NCBI GenBank assembly: GCA_003660635.1
Contig: QMUP01000035.1
Location: forward strand, 1 to 7,619
DNA: 7,619 bases
Source of the DNA: Candidatus Wolframiiraptor sp.
Lineage (GTDB): Archaea; Thermoproteota; Nitrososphaeria_A; Caldarchaeales; Wolframiiraptoraceae
Direction: 5' to 3'
In this document: positions 1 through 6,625 of the stretch, piece after piece
Position numbering within the stretch: the first letter of the stretch is position 1
How the letters are laid out: the number at the start of each line of letters is the position of its first letter
Made by a program: the position numbers and the translations under genes
The notes under the pieces: generated by a model
The model's input: only the letters and a program-made list of their open reading frames with translations
Databases searched by the model: none
What the model was told of the DNA's origin: nothing

Positions 1-2846
1 AGGCCGCTGAGGTTTTCAGGTAACTTCTCCTCGAAGGTCATCTCATCTTCGGTTAGTTCTATGCTCTTCCCGCTGCCCAAGATTAGTCTGAATGATCCAT
101 GGGTTTCTATCGAGGATTTGACCCGTTCGCCGTCCAGTTCTTTCAATCTCTCAACTACCTCTCCGAGTTCTTTCCCGAGCTTCGGCCCGAGTTTTTCAAA
201 GACCGGTTTGACGACGATCTTTATTCCATCAGGCTTTGCCCCGACATCGAGTATCTTTAGATCAAGCGCGTTCACTTGGGATTTAACGAATTCTCTTAGA
301 TCTTCCAAGGCCTTTTTCGCCCTTAGGTTTCGGGGTGAGAGTATGAGGGCTTTAATGGGCCACCTGAGTTTTCTTCCATGTTTTTGTCTCAGCGATATGG
401 CCTCGGAGATTGTGGATCTAGCTATCTCCATCTCGTCTTCAAGCTCTTCATCGACGAACTCGTCTTCTCGCCTAGGCCATTTGCAGAGGTGAACGCTCTC
501 AGGGTCATCTCTAAGCCTTAGACTTTGATAGAGTTTCTCGGCGAGATAGGGTGTAATCGGGCTCATCAGGACGGCGAGCTTCCTTAAGACGTAGTAGAGG
601 GTGGCGTAGTCGGCGAGCTTATCCCAGCTCTCTTCCTCAACCCAGACCCTCCTTCTGATAGCCCTCACATAGAGTCTGCTCAGGTCGTCCACGATGAAGT
701 CCCTCAAGGCCCTCGCGGCCGAGTGAATATCTAAAGACCTCAAACACCTCGTGATGTGTCCTGTCAGGGTGTTAATCTTCGAGATTATCCAGCGGTCTTC
801 GGGTCGGAGGTGTTTCTCAAGGGATTCAACCCTCACCCTCTCTGGATCGAATTTATCGAGTTCGAAATAGGTGAGGGCGAACGAGAATACATTCCAGAGG
901 ATGTTCAGGTCTTGGAGGGCTTGGTTGAGTTCTGATTCGACAAAGTTCATGTTTTCCCAGGGAGCCGACTTCGACGCTAGGTAGAGTCTAAGTGGATCCG
1001 CGCCGTATTTCTCTATCACGTCGGCGGCCCAGATCACGTTTCCCTTACTCTTGCTCATCTTCCTTCCCTCGGCGTCCATGACGTGGCCTTGATTTAGGAC
1101 GCTCTTGTAAGGCGGCTCCCCGTAAAGCAGCGTTGACGTGAATAGGAGCGTATAGAACCATCCACGCGTCTGGTCTATCGCCTCCGTGATGAAGTCATAG
1201 GGGAACAGTTTCCTGAAGAGTTCCTTGTTTCTCAGTCCATCTATGCTCGCGGTATGCGCCATCCCCGAATCAAGCCAGGTATCCATTACAAATGGCTCGC
1301 GCTTCATCCATCCTCCACACTTCTTACACTTGAACATCACTCGGTCAACCCAAGGCCTTAACAACTTGATCTCTTCTGGTTTTACCTCCGCCTCCTCCAG
1401 CTCCCTTTTACTAGATACGACCCTGATCTCTCCGCAGTTCTCACACCTCCAGATCGGTAAGGGTGTTCCCCAGATCTTCGTCCTAGTTATGCACCAATCC
1501 TCGGCGTTCTCCAGCCAATCTCCGAATCTATGTTCTCCGGCCCAGGAGGGTTTCCAGAAAACTTTCTTGTTTCCCTCGATCATCAACTTCTTTATCCTCT
1601 TCACACTCAGGAACCACTGTTTGCTCGAGAGATATATCAGAGGTGAACCGCATCTCCAGCAGTGTGGATAATTGTGTATGATCTTGTCGGATTTGATGAG
1701 TGCGCCTTTCTCCTTAAGATATTTGATCACGAGGTCGCTGACTTCCTTGAAGTGTCTTCCGGCGAATTCCCCGCCATCCTTAGTGAAGACACCATTAGAT
1801 CCAACCGGATTAAAGATTGGTAATCCTATTTTCTTACCGACTTCAAAGTCCTCGGGGCCGTGGGCGGGGGCTATGTGAACGCATCCCGTCCCTTCCTCCA
1901 TTGTGACGAATTCCGCGGCGATTATGGTGTGAGCTGGGGGCTTGTGTTCGAGGTGGGCTGGGACTTTCTCAAGCAATGGGTGTCTATATTTCAGCCCAAC
2001 GATTGCCGATCCCTCGAATCTATCCAAGACTTGGTAATCCATTATGTCGAGTGCTCCTAGGACTAGGGCCATTAGTTTGCCCGCTAAGATCCAGATCTCA
2101 TCCCCCACCTTGACCTTAACATATTCCTCATAGGGATGCACGGCGACGGCCTCATTCGCGACCAAGGTCCACGGCGTGGTGGTCCAGATGACGACATAGA
2201 GGTTGTCCGACCCCTCGATCTTAAACTTCACGTAGATCGATGGATCCTCAACTTCCTTGTATCCTTGAGCGACTTCATGGCTGCTAAGCGGGGTCTCGCA
2301 GTTGGGGCAGAAGGGGACCACCCTGAAGCTTTCCACGAGGTCTCCTCTCTCATGAGCTTGTTTTATGAGCCACCAGACGTGTTCTATGTAATTTTCCCTC
2401 CTAGTCTCGTAGGCGTTATCGTAGTCAAGCCAGACCGCGAGTCTCTCAGACACCTTTCTCCAATGAGAGATATAGTAGTCGACTAGTTTATGCGCCTCTT
2501 CTATGAATCTCTCCATGCCGATCTTCTCAACATCCTTCTTCGTCCGAAGACCCAGCTTCTTCTCGACCTCAAGTTCTGTCGGGAGTCCGAGGCAATCCCA
2601 TCCACCTCTCCTCCAAACATGAAGTCCATTCATTCCCTGAAATCTCAGAATAATATCTTTGTAGATCCTGCCTCGGGCATGGCCGACGTGCATATACCCA
2701 TTCGCGGTCGGCGGTCCCTCGAGAAAAGCGAAGACCGGTCCTCCCTCATTCATCTCGAATACTTTCTCAAGTATCCTATTCTCTCTCCACCACTTCGAGA
2801 TCTCCTCTTCGACCTTTATCGGATCATACCTCCCGCTTAAGGCCAT
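1..2846 (-). CDS. ileS: Isoleucyl-tRNA synthetase, archaeal/eukaryal type (3' end cut by window edge)
   Basis: Class Ia aminoacyl-tRNA synthetase that attaches isoleucine to tRNA-Ile in the cytoplasm. I translated the minus strand from the ATG at 2846; it stays open for 948 codons to the edge. The HIGH-type motif is HVGH at residues 53-56 and the second ATP motif is KMSKS at 596-600. The CP1 editing domain shows the Thr-rich WTTTPW at 221-226 and the conserved editing Asp333 in HGPEDFE. Two zinc sites are visible as Cys pairs: 180/183 with 396/399, and 468/471 with 507/510. The anticodon-binding helical domain follows from about residue 650. Family members run to roughly 1050 residues, so about 100 C-terminal residues lie outside the window; there is no sign of a frameshift. 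The ATG start is supported by GAGGTG eight bases upstream. Identity is very secure; the several plus-strand ORFs over this region are shadows. Confidence 0.97.
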   Translation of the reverse strand, partial: MALSGRYDPIKVEEEISKWWRENRILEKVFEMNEGGPVFAFLEGPPTANGYMHVGHARGRIYKDIILRFQGMNGLHVWRRGGWDCLGLPTELEVEKKLGLRTKKDVEKIGMERFIEEAHKLVDYYISHWRKVSERLAVWLDYDNAYETRRENYIEHVWWLIKQAHERGDLVESFRVVPFCPNCETPLSSHEVAQGYKEVEDPSIYVKFKIEGSDNLYVVIWTTTPWTLVANEAVAVHPYEEYVKVKVGDEIWILAGKLMALVLGALDIMDYQVLDRFEGSAIVGLKYRHPLLEKVPAHLEHKPPAHTIIAAEFVTMEEGTGCVHIAPAHGPEDFEVGKKIGLPIFNPVGSNGVFTKDGGEFAGRHFKEVSDLVIKYLKEKGALIKSDKIIHNYPHCWRCGSPLIYLSSKQWFLSVKRIKKLMIEGNKKVFWKPSWAGEHRFGDWLENAEDWCITRTKIWGTPLPIWRCENCGEIRVVSSKRELEEAEVKPEEIKLLRPWVDRVMFKCKKCGGWMKREPFVMDTWLDSGMAHTASIDGLRNKELFRKLFPYDFITEAIDQTRGWFYTLLFTSTLLYGEPPYKSVLNQGHVMDAEGRKMSKSKGNVIWAADVIEKYGADPLRLYLASKSAPWENMNFVESELNQALQDLNILWNVFSFALTYFELDKFDPERVRVESLEKHLRPEDRWIISKINTLTGHITRCLRSLDIHSAARALRDFIVDDLSRLYVRAIRRRVWVEEESWDKLADYATLYYVLRKLAVLMSPITPYLAEKLYQSLRLRDDPESVHLCKWPRREDEFVDEELEDEMEIARSTISEAISLRQKHGRKLRWPIKALILSPRNLRAKKALEDLREFVKSQVNALDLKILDVGAKPDGIKIVVKPVFEKLGPKLGKELGEVVERLKELDGERVKSSIETHGSFRLILGSGKSIELTEDEMTFEEKLPENLSG

Positions 2847-2854
2847 TTCAGGAA

Positions 2855-2860
2855 CACCTC
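2855..2860 (-). promoter_or_regulatory. Ribosome binding site of ileS
   Basis: GAGGTG on the minus strand lies eight bases before the ATG at 2846. It fixes the ileS start and indicates a leadered transcript. Confidence 0.7.
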
Positions 2861-2887
2861 ACAATACATGTTAATAATCCTGTGTAA

Positions 2888-2918
2888 CCGGATTGGATGC
2901 TGAGACTTCCAATCCCGG
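2888..2918. repeat. Palindrome in the ileS promoter/leader
   Basis: CCGGATTGGA at 2888-2897 is mirrored by TCCAATCCCGG at 2908-2918: a ten-pair inverted repeat with one extra C in the right arm and a ten-base spacer. It overlaps or lies just downstream of the predicted ileS transcription start near 2900. It could be a protein-binding operator, or a hairpin in the leader RNA if transcription starts further upstream. Confidence 0.55.
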
Positions 2919-2922
2919 AGAA

Positions 2923-2930
2923 TTAAATAA
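2923..2930 (-). promoter_or_regulatory. Candidate TATA box for ileS
   Basis: The minus strand reads TTATTTAA, preceded by GCCAAA, which could be the purine/A-rich BRE element. Transcription would start about 25 bases downstream, near 2900, leaving a leader of about 50 bases that contains the GAGGTG site. A second AT-rich stretch, TTATTAAC at 2871-2878, would give an almost leaderless message, which fits the ribosome binding site less well. The call rests on composition and spacing only. Confidence 0.4.
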
Positions 2931-3002
2931 TTTGGCGTGCCATCCGCCACCCTTCCTAATCGGGAGGATGAAATCGAGAATTTAAGTGTAACCACAGGCG
3001 CT

Positions 3003-3752
3003 CTATCCAAATCCCTCGATAAAGGCTCTCACGTTTCTGCCCAAGACCTCGTGATTATATCCCCCTTCAAGGACGGCGTATCTCCTACCCGTACATTTTG
3101 CCTCCGAGAATTCTCTGATTAATTCAGCAGCCCGCTTATAATCATCTGTCTCCAGCATTCCTCCCCAATCCTCCTTATGCCTATCAAATCCAGCCGAGAC
3201 GGCTATCATGTCGCATTCTTTAATCGAGTTTAGGAAGCCGGCTAAATCCGATAAGAAGGATTCCCCATCGCCTAATGCCACGTGATGATAGATTATCTCC
3301 GGGGTCTCTGCGAAGATGTTTGCCGTTCCATCGCCATAGTGCAGATCTATATCAACTATAACAGCCCTCCTGATCCTGCCTAAGACTCTGAGCCTCTCGA
3401 TCGAGACCGCGATGTTATTGAAGTAGCAGAATCCCCAACAGCTATCGCGGCTAGCGTGATGGCCGGGCGGCCTTATCAATCCGAAGGCGGGCTCGCCGCC
3501 TAACGCTATCTCCGAAGCTTTTATCGCCCCGCCGGCGGCTAAAAGAGCGATTCTATAGATTTCCGGCATCTCCTTAACATAGCGTATATGTGCTCGGCTG
3601 TGAACGAGTTCGATATCGTCCTCGCTGGCGGGTTGGGGCTCGACGAAATCGTATCCTTTAAGCTCCCTGAGTATCGCCTCGATTCTCCCCGGGGCTGCGG
3701 CTGGATCAGATGAATATTGCTTACAATAATCCTCGTGGAAAATTATCTTCAC
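3003..3752 (-). CDS. Compact histone-deacetylase-superfamily zinc hydrolase
   Basis: Arginase/deacetylase-fold metal hydrolase expected to remove acetyl groups from acetyl-lysine or small acetylated amines; the true substrate cannot be read from sequence. The active site is complete: RPPGHHA with the His pair 98-99, GFCYFNN at 107-113, DIDLHYGDGT at 134-143 giving zinc ligands Asp136 and His138, SAGFD at 186-190 giving the third ligand Asp190, and LEGGY at 228-232 with the catalytic Tyr232. At 249 residues it is well below the usual 300-370. Much of the shortening lies between the DxDxH motif and SAGFD, where the PGTG-type loop of typical members is not visible. The start is GTG at 3752; a GAGGGGG site lies 11 bases upstream. 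It follows the small membrane gene by 39 bases on the same strand, so it is probably the last gene of the TrmO operon. Family assignment is firm, substrate unknown. Confidence 0.93.
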   Translation of the reverse strand: MKIIFHEDYCKQYSSDPAAAPGRIEAILRELKGYDFVEPQPASEDDIELVHSRAHIRYVKEMPEIYRIALLAAGGAIKASEIALGGEPAFGLIRPPGHHASRDSCWGFCYFNNIAVSIERLRVLGRIRRAVIVDIDLHYGDGTANIFAETPEIIYHHVALGDGESFLSDLAGFLNSIKECDMIAVSAGFDRHKEDWGGMLETDDYKRAAELIREFSEAKCTGRRYAVLEGGYNHEVLGRNVRAFIEGFG

Positions 3753-3780
3753 GGCTCTCTCAGCCCCCTCATCACAGGGG
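3753..3780 (-). promoter_or_regulatory. Structured ribosome-binding region of the deacetylase gene
   Basis: In the minus-strand RNA, CCCCU (3780-3776) can pair with AGGGG (3769-3765) around a six-base loop, which buries the purine-rich GAGGGGG (3770-3764) expected to bind the ribosome. A second small stem, GGCU/AGCC (3765-3762 with 3756-3753), abuts the GTG start codon at 3752. Together they suggest that translation depends on upstream ribosomes opening the structure. The pairing is seen directly; the regulatory role is inferred. Confidence 0.4.
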
Positions 3781-3791
3781 TTTTCAAGTCT

Positions 3792-4157
3792 TTAATCAAG
3801 TCTTATGATCTCCGTCTCCCAGCACTCAACGACATCCTTATGATCTCCGGCGTGAACCACGTAAACCCCGCGGCTCCCGACCATGCACAGCTCCTCCGAG
3901 CCCGCCGGGATCTTCTCGAAAAAGCATACTTGGTTTGAGCTGTTATCTAGCACCCTGACATCCCTGATCTCTCGATTTGCGTGGATTATCACCGCGTTAT
4001 GGCGGCAATAAGCGTTGAAGGGAGAAGGAGGTGATGGAGGTGGGATGCGCTGTATGAAGGTTAGGTAGAAGTGAACCGCGATCCCAGCTATCACCAAGAG
4101 GGCAACCCCGATCATAAGTATTCCTATCTTCGATATATCGCTGAACGCTTTCATCAC
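3792..4157 (-). CDS. Small single-span membrane protein with a cysteine-bearing external domain
   Basis: I do not recognise the family. The 121 residues begin with a short polar N-terminus, then one strongly hydrophobic segment at about 11-35, a Pro/Ser linker (PPPSPPSP at 39-46), and a C-terminal domain of about 75 residues that looks rich in beta-strands. Four cysteines (51, 78, 91, 112) all lie in this domain and could form disulfides if it is outside the cell. The hydrophobic segment could be an uncleaved anchor with the tail outside. Translation may start at GTG 4157 or at ATG 4154; both overlap the TrmO stop codon, and GAGGGG just upstream serves either. This overlap indicates translational coupling, and the deacetylase gene follows after 39 bases. 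The gene is probably real because of its packing and domain layout; its function is unknown. Confidence 0.75.
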   Translation of the reverse strand: MMKAFSDISKIGILMIGVALLVIAGIAVHFYLTFIQRIPPPSPPSPFNAYCRHNAVIIHANREIRDVRVLDNSSNQVCFFEKIPAGSEELCMVGSRGVYVVHAGDHKDVVECWETEIIRLD

Positions 4158-4654
4158 TTCAACCCCTCAACGAATCTCCCATCATCCCTTGCTCGCCGAA
4201 GCTTATGAATTCTCTTCTCAAGCCATCCCACTCTCTCCACGTCGAAGACGTCAAACTCCGGCACATAAGGCTTGATATCGAGCAGCGGGGTTCCATCAAT
4301 TACGTCCAAATTCCTTACGAAGACGTGATTCCCATCGATCTTTACAAGTCTTACAACCGAGATCCCTATAGGATTCGGGCGGGCTGGAGCCCTTGTCGCG
4401 AAAACCCCTCTCAGTTCGTCGTCCATATACGGCTTAACCAGAAGCCTATAGTTCTCGACTAAGTGGAGGTGGTAAAGCAAGATTATATGAGAGAATCCCT
4501 CAAGATCCTTCAATCCCTCAACATATTCCGGAAATATCTCCACGACTCCCTCAACCCCCTCCGCGGCTCTAGGTTGGATCGGAATCCCTCGAACATTCTT
4601 GAATGGCGAATGGATGACCCCTATCGGCCTATACACGATCACATTCTTCCCCAA
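4154..4654 (-). CDS. trmO: TrmO/UPF0066 (TsaA-like) family tRNA N6-methyltransferase
   Basis: Members of this S-adenosylmethionine-dependent family with a beta-barrel fold methylate N6-threonylcarbamoyladenosine at position 37 of tRNA to m6t6A in the characterised bacterial case; the archaeal role is inferred. Family signatures are PIGVIHSPF at 10-18, GFSHIILLYHLH at 53-64, RGVFATRAPARPNPIG at 82-97 and DVIDGTPLLDIKPYVPEFD at 117-135. The length of 166 residues matches the short archaeal form, which lacks the C-terminal extension of the roughly 235-residue E. coli enzyme. The start given is TTG at 4654; an in-frame GTG at 4642 preceded by GGGGA is an equally plausible start and would trim four residues. 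Its stop overlaps the start of the membrane protein gene. It is the first gene of the minus-strand operon and diverges from the DNA ligase gene. Confidence 0.9.
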   Translation of the reverse strand: MGKNVIVYRPIGVIHSPFKNVRGIPIQPRAAEGVEGVVEIFPEYVEGLKDLEGFSHIILLYHLHLVENYRLLVKPYMDDELRGVFATRAPARPNPIGISVVRLVKIDGNHVFVRNLDVIDGTPLLDIKPYVPEFDVFDVERVGWLEKRIHKLRRARDDGRFVEGLK

Positions 4655-4682
4655 ATCTATCCGCTGAAGTGACTTCTCAGCC

Positions 4683-4690
4683 TCTTAAAA
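4683..4690 (-). promoter_or_regulatory. Candidate TATA box for the trmO operon
   Basis: The minus strand reads TTTTAAGA; a start about 25 bases downstream falls near 4662, just before the TTG (4654) and GTG (4642) start candidates. The near-palindromic GCTTTAAAAGC at 4709-4719 is a second AT-rich candidate that could work in either direction. The call is based on composition and distance only. Confidence 0.35.
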
Positions 4691-4725
4691 CGCTTCCCCG
4701 CATCTCGTGCTTTAAAAGCCGATTT

Positions 4726-4774
4726 CAGGAGTTCCAGCCGATATCATCCTGTGTTCTAGGGGTATAACTCCTGA
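4726..4774. repeat. Nine-base inverted repeat in the divergent promoter region
   Basis: TCAGGAGTT (4725-4733) and AACTCCTGA (4766-4774) are perfect reverse complements separated by 32 bases. The pair lies between the trmO and ligase genes, 62 bases upstream of the ligase start. It may be a paired operator site or the closing stem of a small structured RNA; neither can be decided from sequence alone. Confidence 0.45.
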
Positions 4775-4805
4775 GTTAATTGAAGGCTCTCAGAATCGGG
4801 AACCC

Positions 4806-4812
4806 TTAATTA
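4806..4812 (+). promoter_or_regulatory. Candidate TATA box for the DNA ligase gene
   Basis: TTAATTA is centred about 27 bases before the ligase ATG at 4837. Archaeal initiation about 25 bases downstream of the box would put the transcript start within a few bases of the ATG. A leaderless message would explain why no good ribosome binding site precedes this gene. A direct repeat TCAGAATC (4790-4797 and 4815-4822) flanks the box. Confidence 0.45.
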
Positions 4813-4836
4813 GATCAGAATCCTTGTTTTGTTGGG

Positions 4837-6624
4837 ATGCTATTCTCGAAGCTCGTCGGCTTCTACGAGCGGATCGAGGCGATTACGGGAAGAATTGAAA
4901 TGACAAACCTCCTAGTCCAGCTGCTCAAGGAAACCCCTCCAGAGATAATAGACAAGGTGGTCTACCTAACGTTGGGGGAAATCTATCCACCGTTCATCGG
5001 CCTTGAACTCGGGGTCGCCGATAGGCTGGCCTTAAGGGCCGTGAAGCTGGCCTCGGGGATGAGTGAGCGGGAGATAGATCGAGCGTATAAGGAGCTGGGC
5101 GATGTCGGGCTCGTTGGCGAGCGGATGCTCGCGAAAAGGAGTCAGGCCACGCTCTTCATGGAGCAGCTGACAGTTGAGGATGTCTATTCAGCCCTAGAGA
5201 AGATCGCCAAGGCAAGTGGGGAGGGGTCGATGGAGACGAAGGTCCAGATTCTCAGCGGATTACTAGCATCCGCCCAGCCAAAGGAGGCCAAGTACATCCT
5301 GAGGATAGTCACAGGTAAGATGAGGCTCGGGATCGCGGACATGACCATACTCGATGCCCTGGCAATAGTCTTCGGCGGAGGAAAGGAGGCAAGGGACCTA
5401 TTCGAAAGGGCGTATAACCTGAGCTCCGATATAGGATACGTCGCCAAGGTCGCAGCCCAAGAAGGATTAGAGGGGATAAAGAAATTCAAGATAACCGTAG
5501 GTAAGCCCATCAGGCCCATGCTCGCCGAGAGGTTATCCTCCGCTGAAGAGATCCTCCAGAAGATAGGTGGGAAATGTATCGCGGAATACAAGTATGATGG
5601 AGAGCGGATGCAGATCCACAAGAGGGGAGACGAGGTCCTAATCTTCTCTAGAAGACTCGAGAACATCACATCGCAGTATCCAGATGTAGTCGAACTCGTG
5701 AAACAACACGTTAAGGCCGGGGAGGCAATCCTCGAATGCGAATGTGTCGCCGTAGACCCTGAAACGGGGGACATGCTCCCATTTCAAGAATTAATGCATA
5801 GGAAGAGGAAGCATGACATACACAAGGCGATTGAACAATATCCGGTTAACGTCTATTTCTTCGAGGCCCTCTATGTCGATGGGAAGGACTTAACCCTAGA
5901 ACCCCTCGAGATCAGAAGAAAGACTCTTGAATCGATAATCGAGGAGGGGGAACGAGTTAAGCTGAGTAAAGCAATAATTACCGAGGACCCCAACGAGATA
6001 GAGAAGTTCTTCCATGAAGCTATCGAAGAGGGATGTGAGGGGCTCGTCGTAAAAGCCCTTGGAAAAGAGGCGATCTACCGCGCTGGAGCGAGGGGGTGGT
6101 TGTGGATCAAGCTTAAGCGCAGCTATAAGAGCGAGATGATGGACACAGTCGATCTCGTGGTGGTAGGGGCTTTTCACGGCAGGGGTAAGCGCAGCGGAAC
6201 CTATGGCGCATTATTGATGGCCGCGTATGATAAGCGGAAAGACGTGTTCCAATCCGTTTGCAAAGTTGGAAGCGGATTTACCGATGAAGACCTCCAAAAA
6301 CTCCCGGAGCTATTAGAGCCATACAAGATCCCCCATAGACACGCTCGGGTTGAAACAGGGATGGAGGCAGATATCTGGTTCGAGCCGAAGATAGTCCTAG
6401 AAATAATTGGAGACGAGATAACGATCAGCCCAATACACCGCGCCGCCTGGAGTATGATAAAAGAGGGATATGGGCTCGCGATCAGGTTCCCGAGATTTAC
6501 GGGTAGATATCGATTCGATAAAGCTCCTGAAGACGCTACGACGACGGATGAGATACTGGAGATGTATCGAAGGCAGTTGAAGAAGTTGACGCCGACGCCG
6601 CCCGGAGGCCAGGAGGTAACATGA
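4837..6624 (+). CDS. lig: ATP-dependent DNA ligase (archaeal replicative type)
   Basis: Seals nicks in duplex DNA during replication and repair through an enzyme-AMP intermediate. The 595 residues match the usual archaeal length of about 600. Order of domains: all-helical DNA-binding domain (about 1-220), adenylation domain (about 225-425), OB-fold (about 430-580). Motif I is KYDGER with catalytic Lys252; motif III is YFFEALYVDG at 340-349, motif IV EGLVVKA at 401-407, motif V WIKLKR at 423-428, and a motif VI-like RFPRFTGRYRFDK at 550-562. Q103-A-T-L-F107 sits where other archaeal ligases carry their PCNA-binding QxxFF-type sequence. The ATG at 4837 gives the expected N-terminus; there is only a weak TTGGG before it, consistent with a leaderless start. 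The final residues are Pro/Gly/Thr-rich and their codons carry the ribosome binding site of the next gene. Symbol by family convention. Confidence 0.97.
   Translation: MLFSKLVGFYERIEAITGRIEMTNLLVQLLKETPPEIIDKVVYLTLGEIYPPFIGLELGVADRLALRAVKLASGMSEREIDRAYKELGDVGLVGERMLAKRSQATLFMEQLTVEDVYSALEKIAKASGEGSMETKVQILSGLLASAQPKEAKYILRIVTGKMRLGIADMTILDALAIVFGGGKEARDLFERAYNLSSDIGYVAKVAAQEGLEGIKKFKITVGKPIRPMLAERLSSAEEILQKIGGKCIAEYKYDGERMQIHKRGDEVLIFSRRLENITSQYPDVVELVKQHVKAGEAILECECVAVDPETGDMLPFQELMHRKRKHDIHKAIEQYPVNVYFFEALYVDGKDLTLEPLEIRRKTLESIIEEGERVKLSKAIITEDPNEIEKFFHEAIEEGCEGLVVKALGKEAIYRAGARGWLWIKLKRSYKSEMMDTVDLVVVGAFHGRGKRSGTYGALLMAAYDKRKDVFQSVCKVGSGFTDEDLQKLPELLEPYKIPHRHARVETGMEADIWFEPKIVLEIIGDEITISPIHRAAWSMIKEGYGLAIRFPRFTGRYRFDKAPEDATTTDEILEMYRRQLKKLTPTPPGGQEVT
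6611..6616 (+). promoter_or_regulatory. Ribosome binding site of the ligase-coupled gene, inside the ligase coding end
   Basis: AGGAGG, a full-strength site, lies nine bases before the ATG at 6626 and inside the last ligase codons. It decides for ATG 6626 over the out-of-frame ATG at 6621 and suggests abundant translation of the downstream gene from the shared transcript. Confidence 0.75.
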
Positions 6625-6625
6625 G

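Noticed and set aside
61..2840. Series of plus-strand open frames of 66-148 codons across 61-2840.
   Set aside because: All lie opposite ileS, whose frame is continuous with full synthetase motifs; their translations are Ser/Leu-rich and show no domain.
2937..3122. A 61-codon plus-strand frame starting with GTG between ileS and the deacetylase gene.
   Set aside because: Most of it is antisense to the deacetylase end, it lacks a ribosome binding site, and the product has no recognisable feature.
3759..3775. A perfect C box (GUGAUGA) followed by a D box (CUGA) on the minus strand, suggesting a C/D guide RNA.
   Set aside because: Only five bases separate the boxes, too few for a guide, and no second box pair is nearby; the C box is better explained by the hairpin loop before the deacetylase start.
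3765..3784. Plus-strand CCCCT/AGGGG hairpin followed by TTTT, like a bacterial terminator.
   Set aside because: No plus-strand gene ends here, the stem is only five pairs, and such terminators are not standard in archaea; the minus-strand ribosome-site role fits better.
4128..4157. Possible class III (pilin-type) signal in the small membrane protein, Lys-Ala-Phe-Ser at residues 3-6.
   Set aside because: The hydrophobic core does not follow directly; charged residues (Asp7, Lys10) intervene, unlike true archaeal pilins.
4655..4836. Possible tRNA or H/ACA RNA in the divergent gap.
   Set aside because: No cloverleaf, no tRNA box sequences and no convincing hairpin plus ACA arrangement on either strand; only the inverted repeat and promoter-like elements are supported.
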